The notes under the pieces: generated by a model
The model's input: the letters and a program-made list of their open reading frames with translations, nothing else
Told to the model about the DNA's origin: nothing
The model's database searches: none
Shown: positions 7,469 through 15,306 of the stretch, piece by piece
Layout of the letters: each line of letters starts with the position of its first letter
Numbering within the stretch: position 1 is the first letter of the stretch
Program-made: the position numbers and the translations under genes
DNA from: SIG480 sp045546975
GTDB taxonomy: Bacteria > Bacillota > Clostridia > Oscillospirales > JAAYXM01
Reading direction: 5' to 3'
Length of the DNA: 37,417 nt
Assembly (NCBI GenBank): GCA_045546975.1
Contig: JAZQDV010000018.1
Coordinates: 1 to 37,417, forward strand

Positions 7469-8014
7469 CTACTTTTTCAATGCCTTGCGGATTGCAGGCA
7501 CAATGATGAGTGCCACGGCACCGCCAATCAATGCCGTAAACAACTGAGGCCAACTGAAAGTTGCGGGAAGAACTTTGAGCATAGGCGGCTTAAGTGTCCC
7601 CAAATCCAGAAGTGACTGCGCCATAACACCACATATAAGCTTTGAAACGATAAGGTACAGAACAACAAACTTTGAAGCTGCTGCCACAATCCATGCACCA
7701 CCCTGCCTGAGCAAGTTTTTTCCGCTTTTGTCAGCAAGAAGGAACAGAAGCAATACATAGACGGAATTTCCCACCATAATGGCAGGCACCGTGAGAATTT
7801 GTGGCGCGATACCAAGCAGAAAGGCAAGTATCGGGGAAACAATTGCAATCGTAAGGCCACTCAGCAAACCTCCTACCAATACAGACACTGCCAGAACTGC
7901 ATTGACACAGGAGCCTGTAACCAGCTGCCCCGCCGGTTTTGTCAGCGCCTGCAAAGTAACAAGAAGTGCCAACATAATGGCGGTTTCTGCTATCCAACGA
8001 AGTTTCTTGTTCAT
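7469..8014 (-). CDS. ECF transporter S component, substrate unknown
   Basis: A 181-residue, strongly hydrophobic protein with about five to six membrane spans and a basic C-terminal end. It resembles the substrate-binding S subunit of energy-coupling-factor vitamin transporters: a charged start (MNKKLRWIAE), then TAIMLALLVTLQALTK, GGLLSGLTIAIVSPILAFLLG and AIMVGNSVYVLLLFLL. The energising EcfA/EcfT subunits are not in the window and would be shared from elsewhere. It lies just downstream of the hydrogenase genes, behind a terminator-containing leader RNA, so its expression may be controlled by that leader. The substrate cannot be told: flavin, folate, queuosine precursor or another vitamin are all open. 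Confidence 0.75.
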   Translation of the reverse strand: MNKKLRWIAETAIMLALLVTLQALTKPAGQLVTGSCVNAVLAVSVLVGGLLSGLTIAIVSPILAFLLGIAPQILTVPAIMVGNSVYVLLLFLLADKSGKNLLRQGGAWIVAAASKFVVLYLIVSKLICGVMAQSLLDLGTLKPPMLKVLPATFSWPQLFTALIGGAVALIIVPAIRKALKK

Positions 8015-8177
8015 AAGGTTTTCCTTCTTTCTTAATATGTTTGCAAATCAATATCTCTAAAAAATTGCCGCACCCGTAAAAGGTGCGGCAATAATGCAAC
8101 AACCCATAAAACTGTGTAGTGGGGTCATATTGGCACCTTCACCAAGCCTTATACTCTTAATGCCAAGCTTTTATTGA
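8015..8177 (-). promoter_or_regulatory. Candidate leader RNA with competing terminator/antiterminator before the ECF S gene
   Basis: The 163 bases between the hydA stop and the S-component start can fold in exclusive ways on the minus strand. TTGGCA (8161-8166) can pair with TGCCAA (8130-8135). The segment overlapping the latter (8129-8139) can instead pair over 11 bp, with a two-base bulge, with the 5' arm of the terminator (8080-8092). This is the layout of a transcription-attenuation riboswitch. I could not match it to TPP, FMN, preQ1, THF, cobalamin or fluoride aptamer consensus from memory. Confidence 0.4.
8059..8092 (-). terminator. Strong Rho-independent terminator between hydA and the ECF S gene
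   Basis: A perfect 11-bp GC-rich stem (8064-8074 with 8082-8092) with a 7-base loop is followed on the minus strand by six Us (8059-8064). It can end the hydCBA transcript, and it lies 50 bases ahead of the S-component start. Confidence 0.9.
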
Positions 8178-9944
8178 TCAGTCGTTAAAACCCTCTCTTG
8201 CTGCATAAGTTGTGTGCAACAACTCATGAGCCTTGTGCGAATTCGGCTTGTCTAAAAACTCATCATAAAGTGCCTTTATCTGAGGATTGTTGTGTGATTG
8301 GCGAAGAACCTGTCTCTCATCCTCACTGTACAGAGCCTTTGCTCTCTTCTCCTTGAATGTGTCGAGAATGTCGTCTGACTCATTTGGTAAGAAGCAGGGT
8401 CTGACATAGGGCTGACCGCCGCCTGCGATACATCCGCCGGGGCAACCCATAATCTCGATAAAGTGGTACTTGGACTTTCCTGCACGAATCTCGTCAAGCA
8501 GGACCTTTGCGTTCTTCATACCGTGTGCAATTGCAACGTTTACCACGGTGCCGTTAATATCAAGAGATGCCTCGCGAATACCGTCAAAGCCACGAACAGC
8601 CTCAAACTTTATAGCCTCATGCTCCTTACCTGTCAGCACGAAGTAAACAGTACGCAAAGCTGCCTCCATAACACCGCCGGTAACACCGAATATAACGCCG
8701 GCTCCTGTGTAATCGCCCATCAAATCCTGGTCGAATTCCTCATCAGGCAAACGGTTGAACAAGATACCTGCACGCTTTATCATACGGGCAAGCTCACGGG
8801 TAGTCAGAACTGCATCGACGTCCTTTATGCCGTCCTTCTGCAACTGTTCGCGTTCTTTTTCGTCCTTCTTTGCTGTACACGGCATAATGGAAACAACAAA
8901 CATATCCTTGGGATCAATGCCGTTTTTCTCAGCATAGTAGCTCTTGAGGATAGCACCCATCATTTCGTGCGGAGACTTGCAGGAGGAGAGATGACCCAAA
9001 AGGTCACCGTAGTTGTACTCTGCATAGTTAACCCAACCCGGAGAGCAGGAAGTAATCATAGGCAGAGTTCCGCCGTTCTGCAGTCTGTCTAAAAGCTCAG
9101 TGCCTTCCTCCATAATGGTGAGGTCAGCAGCGAAGTTTGTGTCATATACTTTATTGAAGCCGAGACGACGTAGCGCAGCTACCATCTTACCTGTAACGGC
9201 TGTGCCTATTGGCATACCGAACTCTTCACCTAAAGCTGCACGAACAGCAGGTGCGGTCTGAACTACAACAAACTTGCCCTCTCTCATAGCCTCGTCGACC
9301 TTTGAAATCTCAGATTTCTCCATGAGAGCGCCTGTGGGACAAACACTTACGCACTGACCGCACAGGATACAGGGAGAATCTGCCATGGAACGGTTCTCAG
9401 CGGGAGCAACGATAGTTTTGAAACCGCGGTTTTCAAAGCCCAAAATTCCAATGCCGTGAGCATTCTTACATCTCGCAACACAACGGCCGCACAGTATGCA
9501 CTTTGAAGTATCGCGAACTATGGAAGGAGTAAGCTCATCAACCGTCACAGGGGTCTTTGTACCGCGGAACACCCCTTCACGAGCACCGGTAAGATAAGCA
9601 ACATTCAAAAGCTCACACTGTCCGTTCTTGTCGCACTGCTGACAGTTCTGGTTGTGGTTTGAGAGAAGAAGCTCAACAGAAACGCGGCGCGCCTCAGTAG
9701 CACGCGGAGTTGAGATATGAATGTCCATACCCTCACTTACGGGATATACGCAGGAGGCAACAAGACCTCTTGCTCCGGTCACCTCGACCAGACACACACG
9801 GCAGGAACCATTGGAGCACTCACCGTGGTTAAAAGCACACAATGATGGAATCTCATAGCCACAAGCCTTTGCAGCCTCCAAAATTGTGAGACCCTCTTCC
9901 ACCTGATAGGAGACACCTTCAATCTTTATATTAACCTTAGCCAT
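8178..9944 (-). CDS. hydA: [FeFe] hydrogenase catalytic subunit HydA (trimeric, bifurcating type)
   Basis: A 588-residue H2-forming/oxidising subunit. In order: a plant-type [2Fe-2S] domain (Cys36, 48, 51 and a fourth near 65); the His-ligated [4Fe-4S] site (His97, Cys101, 104, 110); two [4Fe-4S] clusters (Cys149/152/155/159 and Cys192/195/198/202); then the H-cluster domain with TSCSPGW (298-304), MPCTAKKDE (354-362) and GCPGGCIAGGGQP (500-512). The C-terminus is the small-subunit-like tail (LDKPNSHKAHELLHTTY). All ligands are present. With HydB and HydC it makes the soluble cytoplasmic complex that couples NADH and ferredoxin to H2 (electron bifurcation/confurcation, known for this family). 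It is the last gene of hydCBA, 18 bases after hydB, with an AGGAGGG site. Maturases HydE/F/G are not in the window. Confidence 0.97.
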   Translation of the reverse strand: MAKVNIKIEGVSYQVEEGLTILEAAKACGYEIPSLCAFNHGECSNGSCRVCLVEVTGARGLVASCVYPVSEGMDIHISTPRATEARRVSVELLLSNHNQNCQQCDKNGQCELLNVAYLTGAREGVFRGTKTPVTVDELTPSIVRDTSKCILCGRCVARCKNAHGIGILGFENRGFKTIVAPAENRSMADSPCILCGQCVSVCPTGALMEKSEISKVDEAMREGKFVVVQTAPAVRAALGEEFGMPIGTAVTGKMVAALRRLGFNKVYDTNFAADLTIMEEGTELLDRLQNGGTLPMITSCSPGWVNYAEYNYGDLLGHLSSCKSPHEMMGAILKSYYAEKNGIDPKDMFVVSIMPCTAKKDEKEREQLQKDGIKDVDAVLTTRELARMIKRAGILFNRLPDEEFDQDLMGDYTGAGVIFGVTGGVMEAALRTVYFVLTGKEHEAIKFEAVRGFDGIREASLDINGTVVNVAIAHGMKNAKVLLDEIRAGKSKYHFIEIMGCPGGCIAGGGQPYVRPCFLPNESDDILDTFKEKRAKALYSEDERQVLRQSHNNPQIKALYDEFLDKPNSHKAHELLHTTYAAREGFND

Positions 9945-9962
9945 CTTCGATTGCCCTCCTGA

Positions 9963-11843
9963 TTACTTCTTAATGATTGCCTTGAACTTACATGTAGCGA
10001 TACATGCGCCACACTTTACGCACTTATCCGGGTCAATATGATAAGAAGGCAGCTTCTTACCCGGAGCGATATAATCAGTCTTGATAATAGCATCTGCAGG
10101 ACACGACTTTGCACACATACCGCAACCAAAGCAATTATCCTGAATGATAGTGTAGTGCATCAAGCTCTTGCAAACCTTGGCAGGACAGACCTTATCGACG
10201 ATATGAGCAAGATACTCATCTTTGAAATGTTTAAGCGTAGAAATAACGGGGTTTGCGGCAGTCTGACCAAGTGCACACAAAGAGTTTGCCTTTATATGAC
10301 GGCTCAGTTCTTCGAGCTCGTCAAAATCCTTCATGGTGCCGTTACCCTCAGTAATGCGAGTGAGAATTTCAAGCATTCTCTTGGTACCGATACGGCATGG
10401 CGAACACTTACCGCAGGACTCGTCGCAGATAAACTCCATATAGAACTTTGCAACGTCTACCATGCAGTTGTCCTCGTCCATTACGATAGCACCGCCCGAA
10501 CCCATCATCGAGCCCTTGGCTACAAGATTATCGAAATCGATAGGCTCATCAAGGTTTTCAGCTGTTAAACATCCACCTGAAGGACCACCGGTCTGAATAG
10601 CCTTGAACTGCTTATTGCCGGGAATGCCTCCGCCAATATCATAAATCAGCTCACGCAATGTAGTTCCCATAGGAATCTCAACAAGACCAACATTGTTTAC
10701 CTTGCCGCCGAGAGCAAACACCTTTGTTCCCTTTGATTTTTCAGTACCGCAGCTTGCAAATTCAGCTGCACCCTCACGCATAATATACGGAACACAAGCC
10801 AAAGTCTCAACATTATTAACAATGGTGGGCTTGCCCCACAGACCCTTTACAGCGGGGAAAGGAGGACGGGGACGAGGCATACCGCGTTTACCCTCAATTG
10901 AGTTGAGAAGAGCTGTCTCCTCACCGCAAACGAACGCACCTGCACCCAAACGGATATGTGCGTGGAAGCTGAAGCCCGAACCCATAATATTGTCGCCAAG
11001 AATGCCCATTGCATTCATCTGCTGAATTGCATTGCGCAGACGGTTGACCGCGATGGGATATTCTGCACGAACGTAGAAATAACCCTCAGTCGCGCCGATA
11101 GCATAACCTGCAATCATCATACCTTCCAAAACCGCGAAGGGGTTGCCCTCGAGGATTGAACGGTCCATAAACGCGCCGGGATCACCCTCGTCGCCGTTAC
11201 ATACAACGTACTTCTGGTCAGCCTTCTCAGCACTCGCAAAGCTCCATTTGCGTCCGGTGGGGAAACCACCGCCGCCACGACCACGCAGGCCTGAAGCTAA
11301 CACTTCATCAATAACATCCTTGGGATCCATCTGAAGAGCACGCGCAAGGCCCTTGAAAGCACCGCTTCCGATAGCTTCGTCGATATTTTCAGGATTGATA
11401 ACACCGCAACCGTAAAGAGCGACTCTCTTCTGTTTCTTGTAGAAGTTGATATCTTCCTGTTTTGCAACCTTTTGTGTTGTGCCGGGCTCTACATAGAGCA
11501 AGCGCTCTACAATCTCACCGCCAAGGATATCTTTTTCAAAGATCTCATCAACATCGTCTATCCGGACGAGGCGGTAGAGAGTATCTTCAGGGAAAATCTT
11601 TACGAAAGGTCCCTGAGAACAGAAGCCGAAGCAACCGACGATATTTACGGTAACCTTATCGCCGACACCTTTGTCCGCAATCAGCTTCTCGAATTTTTCT
11701 TTTATTTCCAGAGAGTTGGAGGAAATGCATCCTGTACCTCCGCACAGCAGGATAGCGCGCTTGCCGTTTGAGCCGTCAATCTTGCTGTTGAGAGCTTCGG
11801 TACAACTGCAAATTTTAGAATCAAGTTCAGCAAAAGTTTTCAT
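9963..11843 (-). CDS. hydB: NADH-binding hydrogenase subunit HydB (NuoF-like)
   Basis: A 626-residue flavoprotein that takes or gives electrons at NAD(H) and is the bifurcating core of HydABC. Domains: N-terminal thioredoxin-like [2Fe-2S] (Cys34, 39, 71, 75); the NuoF core with the FMN/NADH loop GRGGGGFPTGRKW (188-200) and GDEGDPGAF (217-225); an SLBB segment; the NuoF-type [4Fe-4S] site (Cys477, 480, 483, 523); and a C-terminal two-cluster ferredoxin domain (Cys571/574/577/581 and Cys608/611/614/618). That C-terminal addition marks HydB rather than complex I NuoF. The ATG overlaps the hydC stop by one base (TAATG), with GGAGGT inside hydC, so translation is probably coupled. Confidence 0.96.
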   Translation of the reverse strand: MKTFAELDSKICSCTEALNSKIDGSNGKRAILLCGGTGCISSNSLEIKEKFEKLIADKGVGDKVTVNIVGCFGFCSQGPFVKIFPEDTLYRLVRIDDVDEIFEKDILGGEIVERLLYVEPGTTQKVAKQEDINFYKKQKRVALYGCGVINPENIDEAIGSGAFKGLARALQMDPKDVIDEVLASGLRGRGGGGFPTGRKWSFASAEKADQKYVVCNGDEGDPGAFMDRSILEGNPFAVLEGMMIAGYAIGATEGYFYVRAEYPIAVNRLRNAIQQMNAMGILGDNIMGSGFSFHAHIRLGAGAFVCGEETALLNSIEGKRGMPRPRPPFPAVKGLWGKPTIVNNVETLACVPYIMREGAAEFASCGTEKSKGTKVFALGGKVNNVGLVEIPMGTTLRELIYDIGGGIPGNKQFKAIQTGGPSGGCLTAENLDEPIDFDNLVAKGSMMGSGGAIVMDEDNCMVDVAKFYMEFICDESCGKCSPCRIGTKRMLEILTRITEGNGTMKDFDELEELSRHIKANSLCALGQTAANPVISTLKHFKDEYLAHIVDKVCPAKVCKSLMHYTIIQDNCFGCGMCAKSCPADAIIKTDYIAPGKKLPSYHIDPDKCVKCGACIATCKFKAIIKK

Positions 11844-12331
11844 TAGTTATTACCTCCGAGAGCACGATATTCTTCAACAATGTCTGCTACGGCATCAACG
11901 GATACCTTGGGATATACCTTACCGTTTATGGTAACAGCAGGAGCAATACCACAAGCACCGATGCAACGCAAAGCGTCAATCGTGAACATACCGTCAGGGG
12001 TGGTCTCGCCCGGCTTTATATCCAAAATTTCCGAGAACTTATCAATGACCTGCTGAGCACCCTTTACATAGCAAGCAGTACCCAGGCAGCAACCGATGAC
12101 GTACTTGCCCTTTGGCTCAAGAGAAAAGAAGGAATAGAAAGTAACTACACCGTAGATCTCCGCGACAGAAATTCCTGTTCTTTCGGATACTATCTCCTGT
12201 ACCTCCAAAGGAATGTAGCCGTATTCGTTCTGGATGTCACTGAGAATCATCATCAATGGTGTCTTTTCTTCTATGTATCTGTCACAGATCTCATTGATTT
12301 TTTTGATACCGGCTTCATTGATACGCGCCAT
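11843..12331 (-). CDS. hydC: Hydrogenase subunit HydC (NuoE-like thioredoxin-type [2Fe-2S])
   Basis: A 162-residue NuoE-family subunit with a helical N-terminal bundle (NEAGIKKINEICDRYIEE) and a thioredoxin-like [2Fe-2S] domain with Cys82 and Cys87 (CLGTAC) plus Cys123 and Cys127 (CIGAC). It relays electrons within HydABC. A longer frame opens at 12391, but the ATG at 12331 has a GGGAGGT site six bases upstream (12338-12344) and gives the family's usual N-terminus. I start it there. It is the first gene of the hydrogenase operon, behind a structured AU-rich leader. Confidence 0.95.
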   Translation of the reverse strand: MARINEAGIKKINEICDRYIEEKTPLMMILSDIQNEYGYIPLEVQEIVSERTGISVAEIYGVVTFYSFFSLEPKGKYVIGCCLGTACYVKGAQQVIDKFSEILDIKPGETTPDGMFTIDALRCIGACGIAPAVTINGKVYPKVSVDAVADIVEEYRALGGNN

Positions 12332-12453
12332 AAAAATACCTCCCAATCGATATATAAGTATCAAAAATATATCGTGACGCTTATATATCATAAATATTGC
12401 ACATTTTCCGCTGAAATTTGATGGAATATTTCTTCAAATCTCCCCTTTGGAAT
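12332..12453 (-). promoter_or_regulatory. AU-rich hydC leader with competing inverted repeats
   Basis: Just upstream of the hydC ribosome site, the arm at 12348-12358 can pair with either of two upstream arms: a perfect 10-bp match (12349-12358 with 12380-12389) or a perfect 8-bp match (12348-12355 with 12367-12374). This could be a DNA operator or an RNA switch next to the ribosome site. I did not find a clean Rex site. Confidence 0.35.
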
Positions 12454-12482
12454 ATTATACATCTTTCCGGGAATAAAAACAA
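12454..12482 (-). promoter_or_regulatory. Probable promoter of hydCBA
   Basis: Minus-strand -10 TATAAT (12454-12459) and a weaker -35 TTGTTT (12477-12482) with a 17-base spacer. It begins just past the rlmD stop, giving a leader of about 115 bases before hydC. The poor -35 could mean an activator is needed. Confidence 0.5.
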
Positions 12483-12492
12483 CTGTTTTCAC

Positions 12493-13824
12493 TTATTTTC
12501 GACACAGTTGCACCACACACTCCACGTGCTTTGTTCTCGGAAACATATCGACAGGTTGTACGGACATTACCTCATAATCCCCGTTTTCCGTAAATATCTT
12601 AAGGTCGCGCGCAAGCGTTGCAGGGTCGCACGAGACGTACACAACAGTCCTCGGCGACATTTTCTTTATCGTTTCTATAACCTCGGCAGAAAGTCCCTTT
12701 CGCGGCGGGTCTACAACGACGGCATCAGGCTTTTCACCGCGCTTTTCAAGCATAGCAGCCGCAGGCGTTGCATCTGCACAGATAAACTCTGCGTTTTTTG
12801 TTCCGTTGATTGCGGCATTCTTCTTTGCATCTTCTATCGCCTGAGGAACAATCTCAACACCTATAACTCTTTTCGCGCGTTTTGCAAGAGCGAGGGTTAT
12901 AGTACCGATTCCACAATAGAGGTCAAGTATGCTCTCCACTCCGTTCTGTGTGGCAAGGTTTACCGTAAGAGAATAAAGCTTTTCCGTCTGGTCGTGGTTT
13001 ACCTGGTAAAACGCTGCAGGTGATATGGAAAATCGGTTTCCGTAAAGCTCATCGGAAAGCGACGACTCACCAAATTCAGATATGTATTTATTGCCAAGAA
13101 TGACGTTCGTGTTTTTGTTGTTGATATTCGTGACAAGTCCGGCGACTTCATGACATTCTTCCAAAAGCTTGTCCCAAAGCTTTTGGAGCTTGTCCGGCCT
13201 TTTTGTTACAACAAGGCAGAGAATCGCACCGCCTTTGCCGCTTCTTACATAGATATGTCGAAGTATCCCCTTGCCTGTCCTCTCGTTATATGAAGAGATT
13301 CCGTGTTCCTCCTGCCATGCATGGACAAGAGCACGAATTTTATCAGACACTTCACTCTGTATGAGGCATTCACTCGAGGGCACTATATCGTGGCTTCGCG
13401 GTCTGTAAAAACCGCTTTTGCCCTCATTTACGGGAAACTGTGCCTTATTGCGATAGCGGTAAAGTGTATCCGCACCGATAACAGGAGAAACTTTTACGTC
13501 AAGTCCTGCTATACGCGAAATAACAGACTGTACGCGCTCGTGTTTGAACTTAAGTTCCTCTTCATAGCTCATATGCCAGAGGTCGCAACCACCGCATTTC
13601 GGAAAATATTTACACTCAGACTCGCGTCTTTCTGGCGATTCTTTGATAACACCAATAAGCTTTGCAAATGCAAAGCTTTTTTCTACTTTGAGTATCATTA
13701 TTTCGCACGTCTCACCGCAGAGTGCAAGAGGAACAAAAACTGCCATTCCCGAAACCCTTGCGATTCCTGCGCCATCCGACGTGTAGCCCGTAATTTCAAC
13801 GGTGAAAATATCGCCTTTTTTCAT
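12493..13824 (-). CDS. rlmD: 23S rRNA (uracil-C5)-methyltransferase, RlmD/RumA family
   Basis: A 443-residue SAM-dependent enzyme that makes 5-methyluridine in 23S rRNA. An N-terminal TRAM RNA-binding domain (1 to about 58) is followed by an iron-sulfur site (CKYFPKCGGCDLWH) with a further Cys in SSECLIQ, the SAM motif DLYCGIGTITLALA, the DPPRKGL loop, and the catalytic SCDPATLARD motif, ending with FPRTKHVECVVQL. The enzyme may act on one site (U1939) or, as in Bacillus RlmCD, on two; sequence alone does not decide this. It directly follows ybeY with no gap, so it is co-translated with the rRNA-maturation gene at the end of the yqfC operon. Confidence 0.92.
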   Translation of the reverse strand: MKKGDIFTVEITGYTSDGAGIARVSGMAVFVPLALCGETCEIMILKVEKSFAFAKLIGVIKESPERRESECKYFPKCGGCDLWHMSYEEELKFKHERVQSVISRIAGLDVKVSPVIGADTLYRYRNKAQFPVNEGKSGFYRPRSHDIVPSSECLIQSEVSDKIRALVHAWQEEHGISSYNERTGKGILRHIYVRSGKGGAILCLVVTKRPDKLQKLWDKLLEECHEVAGLVTNINNKNTNVILGNKYISEFGESSLSDELYGNRFSISPAAFYQVNHDQTEKLYSLTVNLATQNGVESILDLYCGIGTITLALAKRAKRVIGVEIVPQAIEDAKKNAAINGTKNAEFICADATPAAAMLEKRGEKPDAVVVDPPRKGLSAEVIETIKKMSPRTVVYVSCDPATLARDLKIFTENGDYEVMSVQPVDMFPRTKHVECVVQLCRK

Positions 13825-14313
13825 TTATCTTCGTATACCCATACTTTCAAGTATTTCTTCCTGACGTGAAAAGTGGAGCTTTTCGTCCTCATCTGACCGC
13901 TCATGGTCGTATCCTAGCAGATGAAGCATTCCGTGAACGGTGAGAAATGCCATTTCACGCTCAATGCTGTGGCCGTACTCCCCCGCCTGTGCCTCCGCCT
14001 TTTCCTTTGAGATGACAATATCACCAAGCATAACAGCACCTGTTGTTGCATCAATCTCAAGGGGTGACACCTTTAGCTCCTCGCCCGGACAAAGCTCCAG
14101 CATTGGAAATGAAAGAACATCGGTCTCTCGGTCAATGTCACGGTACTCTGAATTGAGCTTTTTTATGCTCGCGTTATCGGTTACCATAACGCAGACATCA
14201 CACGCCTGCTCTATCTTTTCAGAATCAAGAGCCGCCTGCACGGCACTTTCTATCACACCGTCAAATTTCTTATCGGCTATTTCATTTACAACAGTTATGC
14301 TATGCTTTGCCAT
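13825..14313 (-). CDS. ybeY: Endoribonuclease YbeY, rRNA maturation factor
   Basis: A 162-residue zinc-dependent endoribonuclease for 16S rRNA 3'-end processing and ribosome quality control. The zinc motif HGMLHLLGYDH is complete near residue 130, and the DTDVLSFP-like segment (ETDVLSFPM) and LGDIVIS are present. It overlaps the end of phoH by 14 bases, the usual phoH-ybeY arrangement, with a GGCGGGG site inside phoH. Confidence 0.96.
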   Translation of the reverse strand: MAKHSITVVNEIADKKFDGVIESAVQAALDSEKIEQACDVCVMVTDNASIKKLNSEYRDIDRETDVLSFPMLELCPGEELKVSPLEIDATTGAVMLGDIVISKEKAEAQAGEYGHSIEREMAFLTVHGMLHLLGYDHERSDEDEKLHFSRQEEILESMGIRR

Positions 14314-15304
14314 TTTTCATACCCCGCCTTCCCTGTTGAAGCTTCTTTTCTCTTTCGCGGTCGCGCTTTTCGTATGCATTTATTATCCTCTGTACGAGTG
14401 CGTGTCGGACAACGTCCTTTGAAGTGAGAACGCACTGTGCGACATCCTCAATGCCCTGAAGCACGCGCATCGCATCGCGAAGACCCGAACTTTTTCCGTC
14501 AGGTAAGTCTATCTGGGTTATGTCGCCCGTTATAACCGCCTTTGAATTAAAGCCAAGTCGCGTTAAAAACATCTTCATCTGCTCAGGCGTCGTGTTCTGC
14601 GCCTCATCAAGAATTATAAAGGAATCGTCGAGAGTTCTTCCGCGCATATACGCAAGCGGTGCAACCTCTATTGTTCCGCGCTCCATATACCTCTGGAACG
14701 ATTCAGGGCCTATCATATCATAAAGCCCGTCATAAAGCGGACGCAGATACGGGTCAACCTTGCTCTGCAAATCACCCGGCAAGAACCCGAGCTTTTCTCC
14801 CGCCTCAATTGCCGGTCGGGTAAGTATAATCCTGCTGACCTTTTTCTCGCGGAAGGCATTTACAGCCGCCGCAACAGCAAGGTACGTCTTGCCCGTACCT
14901 GCAGGACCGATGCCAAGCGTTACGGTATTTGACTGAATTGCGTTTATATAATCACGCTGACCGATAGTCTTTGGTTTTATGGGTTTTCCTTTTGTTGTTA
15001 TGCAGATTATATCGCGTGAAAGCTCTGCAATCTGCGACTCTTTATTCTCCTCAACAAGCCCTATTGCATAGCGGATGTTCTGCTCATTTATTGCCTCCCC
15101 CTTAGAAGAAAGGACGAGTAAGCTCTCAAGAACTCTCACCGCACGCAAGGCTTCTTCCTCCTCGCCGATGACTTTAAGCTCGGTGTTGCGGTTTAATACC
15201 GTAACGCCGAGCTCACGCTCAAGTATTGCGATATTCTCGTCAAACGAGCCGAAAATATCAGTAATCTGTGAAAGCTCTACCATTTTTATAGTTTTTTCTA
15301 CCAT
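14300..15304 (-). CDS. phoH: PhoH family ATPase (PhoH-like protein)
   Basis: A PhoH-like ATPase of about 334 residues. It has a KH-like N-terminal half, then the P-loop GPAGTGKTYLAV, LTRPAIEAGEKLGFLPGD, the Walker B FIILDEAQNTTPEQMKMFLTRLG, and ITGDITQIDLP. The family is usually found with ybeY and is thought to act in RNA metabolism; the exact reaction is not settled. Translation may begin at a TTG (15310) or, more likely, at the ATG at 15304, which is better spaced from the AAAGGAAG site. The gene overlaps the yqfD stop region. The long charged C-terminal end (REREKKLQQGRRG) overlaps ybeY. Confidence 0.94.
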   Translation of the reverse strand: MVEKTIKMVELSQITDIFGSFDENIAILERELGVTVLNRNTELKVIGEEEEALRAVRVLESLLVLSSKGEAINEQNIRYAIGLVEENKESQIAELSRDIICITTKGKPIKPKTIGQRDYINAIQSNTVTLGIGPAGTGKTYLAVAAAVNAFREKKVSRIILTRPAIEAGEKLGFLPGDLQSKVDPYLRPLYDGLYDMIGPESFQRYMERGTIEVAPLAYMRGRTLDDSFIILDEAQNTTPEQMKMFLTRLGFNSKAVITGDITQIDLPDGKSSGLRDAMRVLQGIEDVAQCVLTSKDVVRHALVQRIINAYEKRDREREKKLQQGRRGMKNGKA

Positions 15305-15306
15305 AA

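Noticed and set aside
11472..11771. Plus-strand frames inside hydB (and similar long frames across hydA, clpC and smc)
   Set aside because: Shadows of confirmed genes with no motifs or ribosome sites of their own.
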